Assembly: GCA_905250125.1 (NCBI GenBank)
Contig: CAJNOL010000967.1
Span: 26,532 to 90,531 of the forward strand
Direction: 5' to 3'
DNA length: 64,000 nt
DNA from: Rotaria sordida
Lineage: Eukaryota > Rotifera > Eurotatoria > Philodinida > Philodinidae
Shown here: piece after piece, positions 1 through 10,609 of the stretch
Layout: each line of letters starts with the position of its first letter
Position numbering within the stretch: position 1 is the first letter of the stretch
The notes under the pieces: model-generated
The model's input: the letters and a program-made list of their open reading frames with translations, nothing else
Database searches by the model: none
What the model was told of the DNA's origin: nothing
Made by a program: the position numbers and the translations under genes

Positions 1-1
1 T

Positions 2-748
2 AGTCATGTCTCAGCATATCCATCAGTAATATTACCTGTAAAGGAATTAGTAGAATTATTTCATCAATATAATATTCCAGTAATTGTTGATGGAGCACAT
101 GCACTTGGAAATATTGAAATTAATATTGAAGATATGTCAAATGTTGATTATTATTTTACCAATACACATAAATGGTTATATTCAAGTAAAAGTAGTGCTA
201 TACTTTATGTTCGACATGATCATCAACATTTATATGTACCTGCACCAGCTATTGTTGATTCAGCAATGATTGAAGATTTTGAAACAAGATTTTTATGGAC
301 AGGTACACGTGATCGAACACCATATTGTGCTATTTTATCAGCATTAGATTATCGACAATCATTAGGTGGTGAAGAACGTATTATGAATTATAATCATGAT
401 TTAGCACAATATGGTGGTCGATATTTATCACGTTTATGGAAAACAAAAATATTATCACCAGAGAATATGTAAAGTTCTATGACAAATGTACAAGTACCAA
501 CAAATAATTTTACACAATGTCAAATTATTGTTGGTCAATTGTATAATACATACAATACAATGGTTAGTGGAGCAAGTAATATTATTCCTGAACTTGGTAA
601 TATTCCATGTTATTTACGATTATCAGCACAGATTTATCAAGAAAAAAATGATTGGCATGTATTAGGTGCATTGGTATTGAACTTATTAAAAGAACTTATT
701 GAAATTGTAATATTCTTTTTTTATTCTTTGTATCAAAATCATTATTGA
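2..748 (+). pseudogene. Class V aminotransferase (PLP-dependent), 5' end outside window, internal stop
   Basis: The reading frame is open from the left edge and encodes the C-terminal half of a fold-type I, class V aminotransferase of the isopenicillin-N-epimerase/cysteine-desulfurase-like group. Visible signatures are the PLP-pocket Asp-Gly-Ala-His stretch and the Asn-Thr-His-Lys-Trp motif, whose lysine should form the Schiff base with PLP. A Gly-Thr-Arg-Asp-Arg substrate-side motif follows. At 470-472 a TAA interrupts the frame; the same frame continues at once (SSMTNVQVP...) and carries the expected C-terminal segment (NIPCYLRLSAQIY...) to 748. Homologous sequence on both sides of one stop, without a frameshift, points to a nonsense mutation (for example TAT to TAA) or a base-call error. 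An intron is unlikely because the flanking residues are contiguous. Substrate cannot be told from this fragment. Confidence 0.8.
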
Positions 749-2348
749 GAATAAAGAAAATTACATAGGAAACTATAATCAATAATCATTTGTAAATTTA
801 GCAAGCAGTACAATAATGTTTCAGCGAAGATTTTTAAAATAATGTCAATTATTAATTTTGATCATTGTTCATATATCTTTAAATAAGGAAAAATGAGAAG
901 AGTTTTATCTTCATTGATTATTCACATCATTAAAACTAAAACATTCGTCTTGTATGATATATGGTAATATTGTATGCATTAGTCTTCATTAAATATTTAT
1001 TCAGCAATTAAAGCAAATATGATTTTGTAAGCGATATAATTGATTGTGTTGTAACTAGATTTTTTCCACATGATGAGAAATTTTTTCTTTTCTACTCACA
1101 CTTCTTTCTAATGGATTTTTTTCTATTTTTAGCATTGCTACCCACATGTTTAGTTATTTAGTTCGAATAACGAAAAGAAAAATGAAATTTACATCAAACA
1201 GACAAGTATAATTCATTGGTTCGCATACGTTTTAATATTCGTTGTATTTGATTAGATAAATGGCGTATGAAAAAAAAACAAATTGTATGTCTCAACCCAC
1301 AAGTACTAAATAATAGGTTTTTCATTTGATCAAAAAGTAAATGCACATGTATACATATACAGGTAAATGTGACCCATTAGTGTATTTCACAAGAGTAAAA
1401 TCATATAGGCTTTCATCGTCAATATAATCTTATCGACGAAATTCGTTCTTGTATGCTTTGGTATGCATCATTCGGATTGTGAATCTTGTTTGATATCATT
1501 CACATACACAAAAATGTCACTTCTTTCGATATGAGGATTTTTAAATCTTTCAATAGCTTACATTTTTTTTTTATCGTTAGAACTATCAATGCACTTTAGT
1601 AAGAACATCAATGATGATAAGAAGGAAAAAAAATCTAATGTCAATATGTAATAAAATATTACAAAAATAACAAAACGAAATATAAGACGTGATAGTCAAG
1701 CCTTTCGAGTACTGGATCAACGCACCTGGAGGGCTCTATAGGATAGCAGAAAGTTCCCGATATGAAATTTAAAAAAAAAGAAAATACGACGAATCTTATG
1801 AAAATCAAAATGAACTTTTAAACTACGTAAATGTATGAGTAATTATCATTAACAATGGGGAAGTACAGAAAAGTATTAATGTACATGATAAAATATCTAG
1901 AAGTTTAAAGTCATATATTTAAGTATCGACAGGTTTCAGGAAGTATAAAAAAAAACGTACGTAGAAGTACAGAAGTATACTTTTCTTGTTGAGTTTATTC
2001 GTTGTGAACCGAATAATAATCGTCAGTGATTAGTACTCTTCTGTTGGTTTTTTCTCCATATCTATTCCTTTTTCTATTGGAAAAAACCGATTTACACATA
2101 CAAAAGAAGAAAGAAAAAAAATATTTTTTTCTTATTGTGACCCGACCAAATGTGTCATAGTTGATAAACAAAGGTTATTTCCTATGATATCTTGTGTACT
2201 TGCATAAAGGACAAAAACAAAATGGGATACTTCCCTCGATTAGTGCGTTTCTACAGTTATTCTTTCCAAGCGAGGCATATATATATACACATATGAGAAT
2301 CTTCAAACATATACTATATTTTCTTCAATCAAAACCGATTAAATAATA
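749..2348. other. Non-coding interval
   Basis: About 1.6 kb of AT-rich sequence with many stops in all frames and no recognisable protein similarity. An AGAATAAAG at 749-757 directly follows the aminotransferase stop and may be its polyadenylation signal. A TATATATATACACATA stretch near 2278-2293 lies about 60 bp before the next start codon and is a plausible core promoter. Nothing else is supported. Confidence 0.5.
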
Positions 2349-2774
2349 ATGGCACAATTTAAAATTCTTTGGCTTGATGCCAATTCGTCGGATCCAATGA
2401 ATAGTTTTCGTAGCAAACTTGCTGATGCACTAACATTTACAGATGTCAATGATTGTATTCAATATGTTCAATCTCATTCAAATGAACCGATTTATCTTAT
2501 TGTTTCGGGTTCGTTTGCTAAAGAAATCGTTTCAGAAATTTATGAATCTTCAAATCTTGAACAGATCTTTCTTTTTTGTGGATCAGTTTCTACTTATGTA
2601 GAATGGGCAATGGATTATCGTGATAAAATCATGATATTTGATCATGGTGATGATCTTTTAGAACGATTATGGAATGATTTGCAAAACAAGTTACGGAAAC
2701 AAGCAACACTATGTTTGCAACGTGCAAATGAATATGAAAAACGAGCTTTACAATATAAAAGGCCATGTGGTTAG
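2349..2774 (+). CDS. Stand-alone receiver-like domain as found N-terminal in bdelloid ART proteins
   Basis: A single-exon 141-residue protein. It begins with a hydrophobic beta strand ending in Asp (KILWLDAN, residues 5-12). A central strand with Ser-Gly-Ser follows (YLIVSGSF, about 49-56), then another strand ending FLFCGS (about 74-79), and a helical lysine/arginine-rich tail. This alternating strand-helix pattern suggests a Rossmann or receiver-like fold. I recognise the pattern from the N-terminal domain of many bdelloid proteins that continue into an ADP-ribosyltransferase or TPR region; here the protein stops after the domain. That recognition is from memory and function is unknown. Codon use is like the neighbouring genes, and an AATAAA lies 65 bp after the stop. 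It could be a truncated paralogue or a real short regulator. Confidence 0.7.
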   Translation: MAQFKILWLDANSSDPMNSFRSKLADALTFTDVNDCIQYVQSHSNEPIYLIVSGSFAKEIVSEIYESSNLEQIFLFCGSVSTYVEWAMDYRDKIMIFDHGDDLLERLWNDLQNKLRKQATLCLQRANEYEKRALQYKRPCG

Positions 2775-2838
2775 AAAAAAAAAATTTGTTATTATTTTTC
2801 GATACAATTAACTTCTTTTGTTAACATGTTATTGTTTT

Positions 2839-2844
2839 AATAAA
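2839..2844 (+). terminator. Polyadenylation signal AATAAA
   Basis: A canonical AATAAA 65 bp downstream of the 141-residue gene's stop codon, at a spacing usual for a short 3' UTR. Confidence 0.5.
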
Positions 2845-4405
2845 AGTTATATCTTGCTAATTGAAATTATAGTAAAGTAAATATATTAGAGTAAAATATT
2901 GTAGTACAAATTTTGGTCACTTTTCTTAATTCAACATCATACATTGATATTAGTACGATATATGATAATTTTGTTTTCGTTACACAACAAATGAAACGAA
3001 AGTAAAATTGAAAAATATCAACTCTTTATTAATGCATGAAATATATTGTTTGCCTACTTTATTTTTTCAAAGTAGAATAAAAATAAAGTACTACCCATAT
3101 ATATTCAGGATTTTTGTGTAAAATAAATAAATATGATTTCTTTTTTGGTTCATAGAAATTTTCTATTATCTGGATTTTAAGCGACTTGTACAAACATGAT
3201 ATTTTCAGATTAATTACCTTGTTTCTTATAGACTGTCGCTTTATATACAAAAAAAAGGGAGTTCTTTTTTATGAATTCAATTGAAAATATTTTGTGATTC
3301 TAATTGATATAAAATGAATTCGAAGAATTTTCGAATGTTATATCTGAAAATATTCTAAAGATTTTCGTAGTCTTTTTATTTCTTTAATCGTTCATATTTG
3401 AATTTTACACGTATTCTATTATTATGATCATCTTGAATTCTAACAGAAGGTATTTAGTATAGATTTTGTATAAACTTCAGAAGACGCGACTAGGACTCAA
3501 AAAAAAAAATCTTAGTAGAATTCATATAAAAAAAAAGAGAAAGATATAGTGTGTAGCCATGAAGAAGAACTTGATGTGTTTTTCAGGAAAAAATATCAGA
3601 CAGCAATCAGAAAGTCCGAAGAATGAACTCTTCGTTTTTTTTGTTGATACTTCATCACTTCGATTTAAATTATACTTTCAACGATTCATTATAAAGTTCT
3701 CTACAAATCATAGGATTATGTCCTTTTTTTTTAAATAGAGTGAAAACGTTCTCTTTATTGTACATTGATATGAGTCAAACTTATTGATTCTAGTTTGTCA
3801 TCAAGTATAGATTAAATATTTTAACAATAGATATCTACATTTATAAGGCATACGTACACTGAGATTTATTGCAGACTAATGCATAAACTCTTTTGCTAAC
3901 AAACGTTTGTTAGTGAAGTTCGTTTGAGGTTGAAATGCGAAACTGACATGTAGTCTTTAGCTTCATTGTAGTTATACTAAATAAACTGAGTATAAAATAT
4001 CAAAAGCATTATAGTTTTTTTCTAATGATTCATTATATCCACAGCAGATCTAAACGATTAACTATTATGTGTTTCAATGAACTTAGAAACGTTGATATTG
4101 ATTATTCCTGAAACTTAGAATTTAATCAGTTTATGCTTTTGTCTTGGTCATATAACAGTTGTGAAAAATCAAAACATCATCCTTGATATCTATCATGTAA
4201 TCGTTTATCTGCATAAATATCAGAAACTGTGTTATTTAGAATATATTGAAAAACGTACTCCAGTTATTTAAATTTCAATGAAGGTTCTAGAACTTTCTAA
4301 GTTTTCTGATAAATGCCGTTCAGTGCCTTTAATTCTGATTGCTAAAGTTTATATGAAACATTTATTGCCATTAAGAAACGTTATAATTAAAAGCTTCAAA
4401 CTATT

Positions 4406-4494
4406 AAAAATGTTTGATTGGTCGGTAAAAATATCATACAAATGGATTTTTCGTAAACTATGATTTGTTTTTGGCGACTAATCAAACATTTTTT
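4406..4494. repeat. Short inverted repeat (hairpin)
   Basis: An AAAAATGTTTGATTGGTCG arm at 4406-4424 is matched in reverse complement at 4475-4494 with one mismatch, leaving a loop of about 50 bp. This is much longer than chance palindromes in the region. It may be the remnant of a small foldback element. Confidence 0.5.
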
Positions 4495-6117
4495 ACGATT
4501 TACATATTGAGATGTTTAAATACGAATAGATGTGTTCATCTTTAGTTCACATTCACGTGCATCGAATTCGTACAATTTTCAATATTGAGGATGGTACGGT
4601 TATAGCTTGATTGCGGACGTTTTTTTTTGTCTAATTAAGGAAAAATATCCGCATTGTAGAATCAAGACAAGATTTATGATGTAAAAAAAGAAAAAAGCAG
4701 AAAAATAATTTATGGAACATAGTTGAATATCTAACTGTTCATAATTAAGATCATCCTTATCAGCTGTATCGATAAAAAATCGAACGTAATCTTTTTTGAT
4801 AACCACTAAGATCCAAGGAATTTGCCATTGATTTGACCCCTCTAGGATATGTTATTCGTTGTTGAGCTTGTTCTTACTCAACGCAAACCATTATTGATTC
4901 TTCTGATTCCTGAATATATCTTATCCAGGCTTACAGATTTGGATACGTTTGACAATATGAATTTAATTGACCATGAAAACCTTCTACGTGGTTGTTAGTT
5001 TTTGATCAAATTTTGATTAGATAAAATAGATTCCAAAATGAGAGTTTTTGAAATCGTTCTAAAGAATTGTTTTGTCCAATACAAGTGTCCATTAATAAAA
5101 AAAAAAGTGGATAAATATCTTTTTTTGAATAATTTTTAATAGAAACAAGATTGAACGTTGCAGTTTTCACACCATTGGAAAGAGAATCTAAAAATCTAAG
5201 GCTTACATAATTTTGTAAAGCTTCCATTGATGATGATTCGGATGCATACTTGATAAATGAAAACTCTCTATAGTCATCTCGCAGAGTATGTCGATTTAAA
5301 AAAAAATCAATTGAAAACCTTAGAAAAAACTTATAATATACAATTTGATGCGTCTTGATCTCCTCTTTCTAAAGATGAAAACTACAGCTCTCTATCTTGT
5401 TTCTATCAGTGCATTAAGCCTTGCCACATTGTTTCATTTCGTAAGCAAAACTAACCGTTCTGACACAGATCTTTAAGAATTAATCAACGTAAAACATGGT
5501 TTCTCTGTAAAATTTATCTTCGGACTGTCAATCAAAATATTATTCAATTGAATTGATCGAAATATCATATTTATCATGAAATCAGTCGACAAAAATGATC
5601 CCTATACTTCTGAATAGTTCGTTAACAATAAAGAGAAACTAATCTATCCGGCGATACGAAGCACAAACTTACTCAGTGAAACAGTCGAACTATTACGCTG
5701 AATAGAAATAATTTATCGATTTTCATTGGAAATAATCCATAAGGTAACAAGTTATTTCCTATGACAATAAAAAGAAACGCAATAGCTAATTGGATAAACT
5801 CACTTGAAATTTGTCACAAAGTAAGCGTTAGAGCATATGCAATAGAAAAAGAATGGTCGTAAAATCGTCAATTTTATCTTGGTATTTACGTTTATTCTTA
5901 CTTGGCTTTTTCTTTCTTCCAACAGAACGAAAAAGAAGAAGTGAAAATGTGCGTAAATATCTCATTTTTTCGTAATGACAAGCATGTTTATTGGATTGGG
6001 ATTGAAAAAAAGAACACACATTCTTCTAAGAATTAATTTGGCTTTCTCCAATGCATTTCTCAACAATATAAACCTCCAGGTTTATGTGTATTTTTTAGTA
6101 GTATTGCAAATAAAACT

Positions 6118-8490
6118 ATGCCTTGCGATTCCGATGATATCTATTCTAGTTTCTTACCTCTAAATAACTATCAATGGTCTTGTCCAAAATGTTTCTTCGA
6201 CAATCCTAGTACAAATTATTCTACTTGTGAAATATGCAATTATACAAATCCTAATGTTAATGAAGACTTATTCGTATTTGATTCAATAGAATTGAACTGG
6301 AAATGTCCTTGGTGTCAATTGAAAAATCAGGCAAACAATGCATTTTGTGAGTCTTGTTGTCAAATAAAACCAGCATTGGTAAAAATCTTCTTTTCTTTTT
6401 TTTGAATAGTAATAAAAACAATTTATATTTTTGTCTAGGAATATAATGAATTAGATTTTCTCAATAGAACATTGACTAAATTAACACCAAGATCGATTAC
6501 TATTCGTGATCATCCAGATCAATTTGAATTAAATTCTGAAATTAAATTTCAAGAAATGATCTCATTTTGTAAAGAGGTATTCATCGATAAAAGAAAAAAA
6601 AAATTATTAATTTAATTGGAACTTTTTTTTTTTGTCATCAAGGCTGAAATAAACTTTGTCGACGATCAATTTATTCCATCGAATCATTCTCTCGGTTCAA
6701 ATTCTTTCAGTAATGTTGTTCAATGGTTACGAATTTCTGATACTTTTCCATTATCTGATAAAGATCATTGTCATTCATGGACTGTCTTTTCATCACCAGA
6801 ACCAAGTGATATTGAACAAGGTGCATTAGGTAATTGTTGGTTAATGGCAGCTTTAGCTTTAATTACTGAACGACCTCGAATACTTGAACATATTCTTCTT
6901 ACACAAACTATAAATAATGAAGGTATCTATTTCGTTCGTATTTGTTATAATGGTCTATGGAAAACAATTATTATTGATGATTATTTTCCTTGTACAAATC
7001 AAAAACATCTTGTATTCTCTCGAGCTAGACGTTATCAATTATTTGTTCCATTAATTGAAAAAGCATGTGCAAAATTATTTGGTTCATATAATAATTTAAT
7101 TAATGGAAGTATACTTGAAGGTCTTCAATTATTAACTGGAACACCATGTGATTATATTGATCTACAATTATCAGATGAAAAACTTGATAATGATATTATT
7201 TGGGCTAAACTTGTATCGGCTTACGAATCAAAGTAAATTAAAGAAATAAATATTAATAGAAAAAGCTTTATTTTTTTTTTTGTTTTTTTAGTTTATTAAT
7301 TGGTGCATCAACTGGTCGTAAAGATATGAATGAAAGAGAATATTCTCTTGTAGGTATTCCAAATAATCATGCATTTTCTATTTTGGCAGCTTATACTTTT
7401 TCGGATTATTCATCACGTTTTGTTCTTGTTCGTGATCCACATGCTCGTTCGAATTATATTGATAAATATGTGACATCAATTATTCTTGATCGATTACGAT
7501 TGATTAATGATACATCTCATTCTTCAGGTGCATTTTGGATTTCTTGGTCAATATTTCTTCGTTATTTTTCAACAATAACTATTTCAAATTATAATGAAGA
7601 TCATTTTGATATACGACATGAAGGAAAATTTACTTGTTCATCTATACAACATGTTCCTTGTTATCGTTTTCATATTTCTGAGTTAGTATAATTCTTTCTT
7701 TTCTTTTATTTATTTATATAGTTATTTTTAGGACATCATTGATTAATATAAGTTTAATATATCATCGTCATGATCGAAAAATACATCCCTATCATACACA
7801 ATCATTTGTTTTATGTGATATTGATACAGAATTATCATTTGATAATATTGGAAAATATGAAAATATTCTTAAAAGTCGTCAAGGAGGATTTACTTATTGG
7901 ACAGGTTCATTACGACCTGGCAATTATATACTTATACCTTTCTCGATTAGTTTCTGGGGACAAGATACAAAAAATAATGATTATACTCTTGTAATTCATT
8001 CAAGTATTCCTATTGATTTGACTATTGCTCTAGAACCACCGATACTTCTTGCTGATTGTCTTATTTCAGCAGTGATAAAAAAATATCATATTTCAACAAA
8101 GGTTTGTTAGTATATATAAATAATAATTATTGATTTCAATAAAAAAAAATTTTCTAGAAAGAAGACATGACTTATTATATTACACCAAAAGAAATAGCAT
8201 TGATGTTACTTATTGTTGAAAATCGATCGACAAATTATCATTTGAATTTTGATACAAATATGATTACTCAATCAAAAAATCTCCAACATTCTCGATTTTC
8301 TTGGAATACTCATGATTGCATTCCATCTTATCATCGTCAATTGATCTTCATTACTGAATGGACTAGTAAACCTCATTCAATGAACAATTACACATATAAT
8401 TTAACATATAAACATAATACTCACACAACTGATGCCACACCAGAAGTTAATAGTTATTTGGATGATCTTCATACACCACGATTATTTTGA
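6118..8490 (+). CDS. Calpain-15/SOL-like cysteine protease with RanBP2 zinc fingers
   Basis: Six exons join cleanly: 6118-6378, 6439-6576, 6643-7232, 7292-7681, 7732-8101 and 8158-8490, all with GT..AG introns of 50-66 bp, giving 693 residues. The N-terminus carries two RanBP2-type zinc fingers: CPKC..CEIC at about residues 22-40, and CPWC-x3-N-x6-CESC further on. The calpain catalytic domain follows, with the active-site Cys198 in GALGNCWLMAAL and His356 in NNHAFSIL. Zinc fingers plus a CysPc domain and a C-terminal beta-rich region (about 460-693) match the CAPN15/small-optic-lobes branch, which is calcium-regulated and intracellular in studied animals. The usual catalytic Asn in Arg-Asn-Pro-Trp-Gly is replaced: the site reads Arg377-Asp378-Pro-His. 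The protein is shorter than mammalian CAPN15, mainly in the N-terminal linker. The start gives a finger almost at once and no better upstream Met is in frame. Confidence 0.88.
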
Positions 8491-9913
8491 TGGAAGCTTA
8501 TGTACAAACTTCAATAAGAGTAGATGAGTAAAAGTAGAGAGAGAGATTTTACAGAGACGATAACTGATCGTTAATACCTATATGTGGATTTTTGATCGTA
8601 GTGAGTTACTGAAAGATTCGTTTTTTTGCTTTGCTGTAGTGGTTAACGGTATGATTTAGCATTAATGATCTATGAATGTAAATGATATACGGACGATAGA
8701 ATCCATCGGATCCTACCCGAGTCCGGATCTAAAAATTCTTGGATCCGATAGACTCTAGTATCCGGATGATGTTTCTTTTCATCCGCAGGCTTTAGTGCGC
8801 AACTGTCCTATCGATTCATTTTGACTGTTGTCATTTACTGAGATAATAATAGTGTAAATCTAATAAAGATATTTTACCAGATGTTACAGTGGAATATTTC
8901 TTATCTGTTTGATGTTTATCTACATGGCAAAATCATTAGAGACCAGTAGAATTAGTTTTGATTCTCATGCAATGACTTCCAACTATCGCGATCAAATAAT
9001 AGTAATAAATGAAGCACGAATATATTGTGGTAATTATTTGAGAAGAACTTTTTTTTATAGATGAGCTTCAATAGTATTGCTTTCTGATTCAGTATTGAAA
9101 ACTTAGCATGATAATATTGTTTTATGATGATTGATATATGTGAGATCTATCTACTACGACTGTCTTGAAAATATTCTCTGGAGATACTTTGTTCCTCTGT
9201 ACTTTATATATTCAGTAAATGTATCATTCTAATGATACAAATGAGATTTAATATTAATCATTCTCTATTCCTACAATAGTTTATAGTACTTTCTTTTTCT
9301 CTCGTGTTATTAATTCTAACTGAAAATATATTCTCATTATACCGGAGATAAGCTATTACTTTCTCTTCTATTCTTTCGGAACTTTTATTCTCCAATAAAC
9401 ACTATTCAGCAATAATTCAATGAAAAAAAAACAGATCTAAATGAATTTTTTTTTCTTAAAACAGTCTAGGTCTTCTATTATGAATTTGACATTGTTCTCC
9501 GCAGACAGGTTTTCTATTAAGGGAGAGTGGCAAGTATATTTTATGTGAGTTAATCGAAAACATTTAAAAATAAACGAGATAATTATGACGGTGTGCTAAT
9601 TGATCAACGAAAGTCAATGTGAAGTTATGATATACATAATGCCGAGCCTGAGCCTAAACGAGGGTACATCTGAAAATCAGCGACACCGCGGCATTCGCAC
9701 TCTTCGATGTGTCCTTTCAATTGGTGTAAAAGGTGTCGTCAATTTGCAGAAGTACCAATGGTAAAAATCACAGGTCTCTATGATGTTTCTATTGAAAGTT
9801 ATTCAAAAAAAAATGGAGCACAATATATTTTGAAAATGGATAGTAGACAAATTGTGAATTTTACAAAAAATTTAGTAAAATGAATTGAATATTTTTTTTT
9901 CTTTTAAAATTTA
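8491..9913. other. Non-coding interval
   Basis: Holds the calpain 3' UTR and an AATAAA at 8862-8867. It also contains the 61-bp inverted repeat at 8697-8757. A GC-richer patch at about 9640-9760 resembles no gene I can name. No coding sequence is supported. Confidence 0.5.
8697..8757. repeat. 61-bp inverted repeat related to the hAT-like element at 42070-42413
   Basis: The left end reads TAGAATCCATCGGATCC and the right end, reverse-complemented, reads TAGAGTCTATCGGATCC. These nearly match the termini TAGACCCCATCGGGTCC and TAGAGCCCATCGGGTCC of the larger element at 42070. I see no perfect target duplication around it. It is likely a heavily deleted non-autonomous copy. Confidence 0.55.
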
Positions 9914-10609
9914 TTAATTTTCATCTTCATCTTCAACTAATTCAACTTCAATTTCCCATTTATAACCAAAATAATGTACACTTAAAATTTTTAATTTTGT
10001 TCCAACAGCTAAAAGTGCTTCTTTTTCTTCTGTACATGCACTCCATTTCCATATATTAGCTATATTTTTTTTAGCTAATTCACTTGAATTATCTGTTTTT
10101 AATATAATTATTGAATTACCTGAATAAATTAATAAACGATCAATTGTAAATGATAAAAATGAATTTGTATAATAAAATTCATTTTTTTTATCTATATAAT
10201 ATTGAATTTCTTTATCACTTAATGTTAAACCACGATAATAAATATGTTTTATATTTGATTGATTTAAATTTCGAATTAATGAACGAAGTTTATTAACATA
10301 TAACCAATCAATATCATCAAAATTTGCACTAAGTAAATTCAAATTTGTTTTCATATAACATTCATTTGAATGACTATCTGTATAAGATTTAATAATATTT
10401 AACATATCATTATTTAATTCATGTTCATTGATTATTGTTGGATAAATTTGTTGAAAATAAGAATAATATGGATTTTTTGTTAAAAGTTTACAATCAAGTG
10501 AATTTGTTGAATGATTATAATGAAAATGTTCTGTTTCATAATTTTCAGTTGTTGAAGCTAAATTTTTTGGTAAATAACGACTTGTTCGAGCATTAAAAAT
10601 ACAATCCAT
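9914..10609 (-). CDS. NAD:arginine ADP-ribosyltransferase domain protein (single exon)
   Basis: A 231-residue intronless protein. It shows the R-S-ExE signature of arginine-specific mono-ADP-ribosyltransferases (ART family, Pfam PF01129): Arg126 in YYRGLTL, Ser153 in the FLSFT strand, and Glu195-Lys-Glu197 in EEKEALL followed by the usual hydrophobic strand. These residues bind NAD and transfer ADP-ribose to arginine in the family. There is no signal peptide or membrane segment, so an intracellular role is likely. The protein lacks the receiver-like N-terminal domain and the leucine-rich repeats seen in other ART-related genes of this window. The C-terminus is acidic. The start Met at 10609 is the only one upstream of the domain in frame. 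Target proteins are unknown. Confidence 0.82.
   Translation of the reverse strand: MDCIFNARTSRYLPKNLASTTENYETEHFHYNHSTNSLDCKLLTKNPYYSYFQQIYPTIINEHELNNDMLNIIKSYTDSHSNECYMKTNLNLLSANFDDIDWLYVNKLRSLIRNLNQSNIKHIYYRGLTLSDKEIQYYIDKKNEFYYTNSFLSFTIDRLLIYSGNSIIILKTDNSSELAKKNIANIWKWSACTEEKEALLAVGTKLKILSVHYFGYKWEIEVELVEDEDEN

Larger units (their letters stand above)
2775..6117. other. Non-coding interval
   Basis: More than 3 kb with only short, low-complexity open stretches on both strands and no recognisable protein. It holds the polyadenylation signal of the upstream gene, homopolymer A/T runs and a short hairpin (4406-4494). The 3' end is the presumed promoter and 5' UTR of the calpain gene. Confidence 0.5.
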
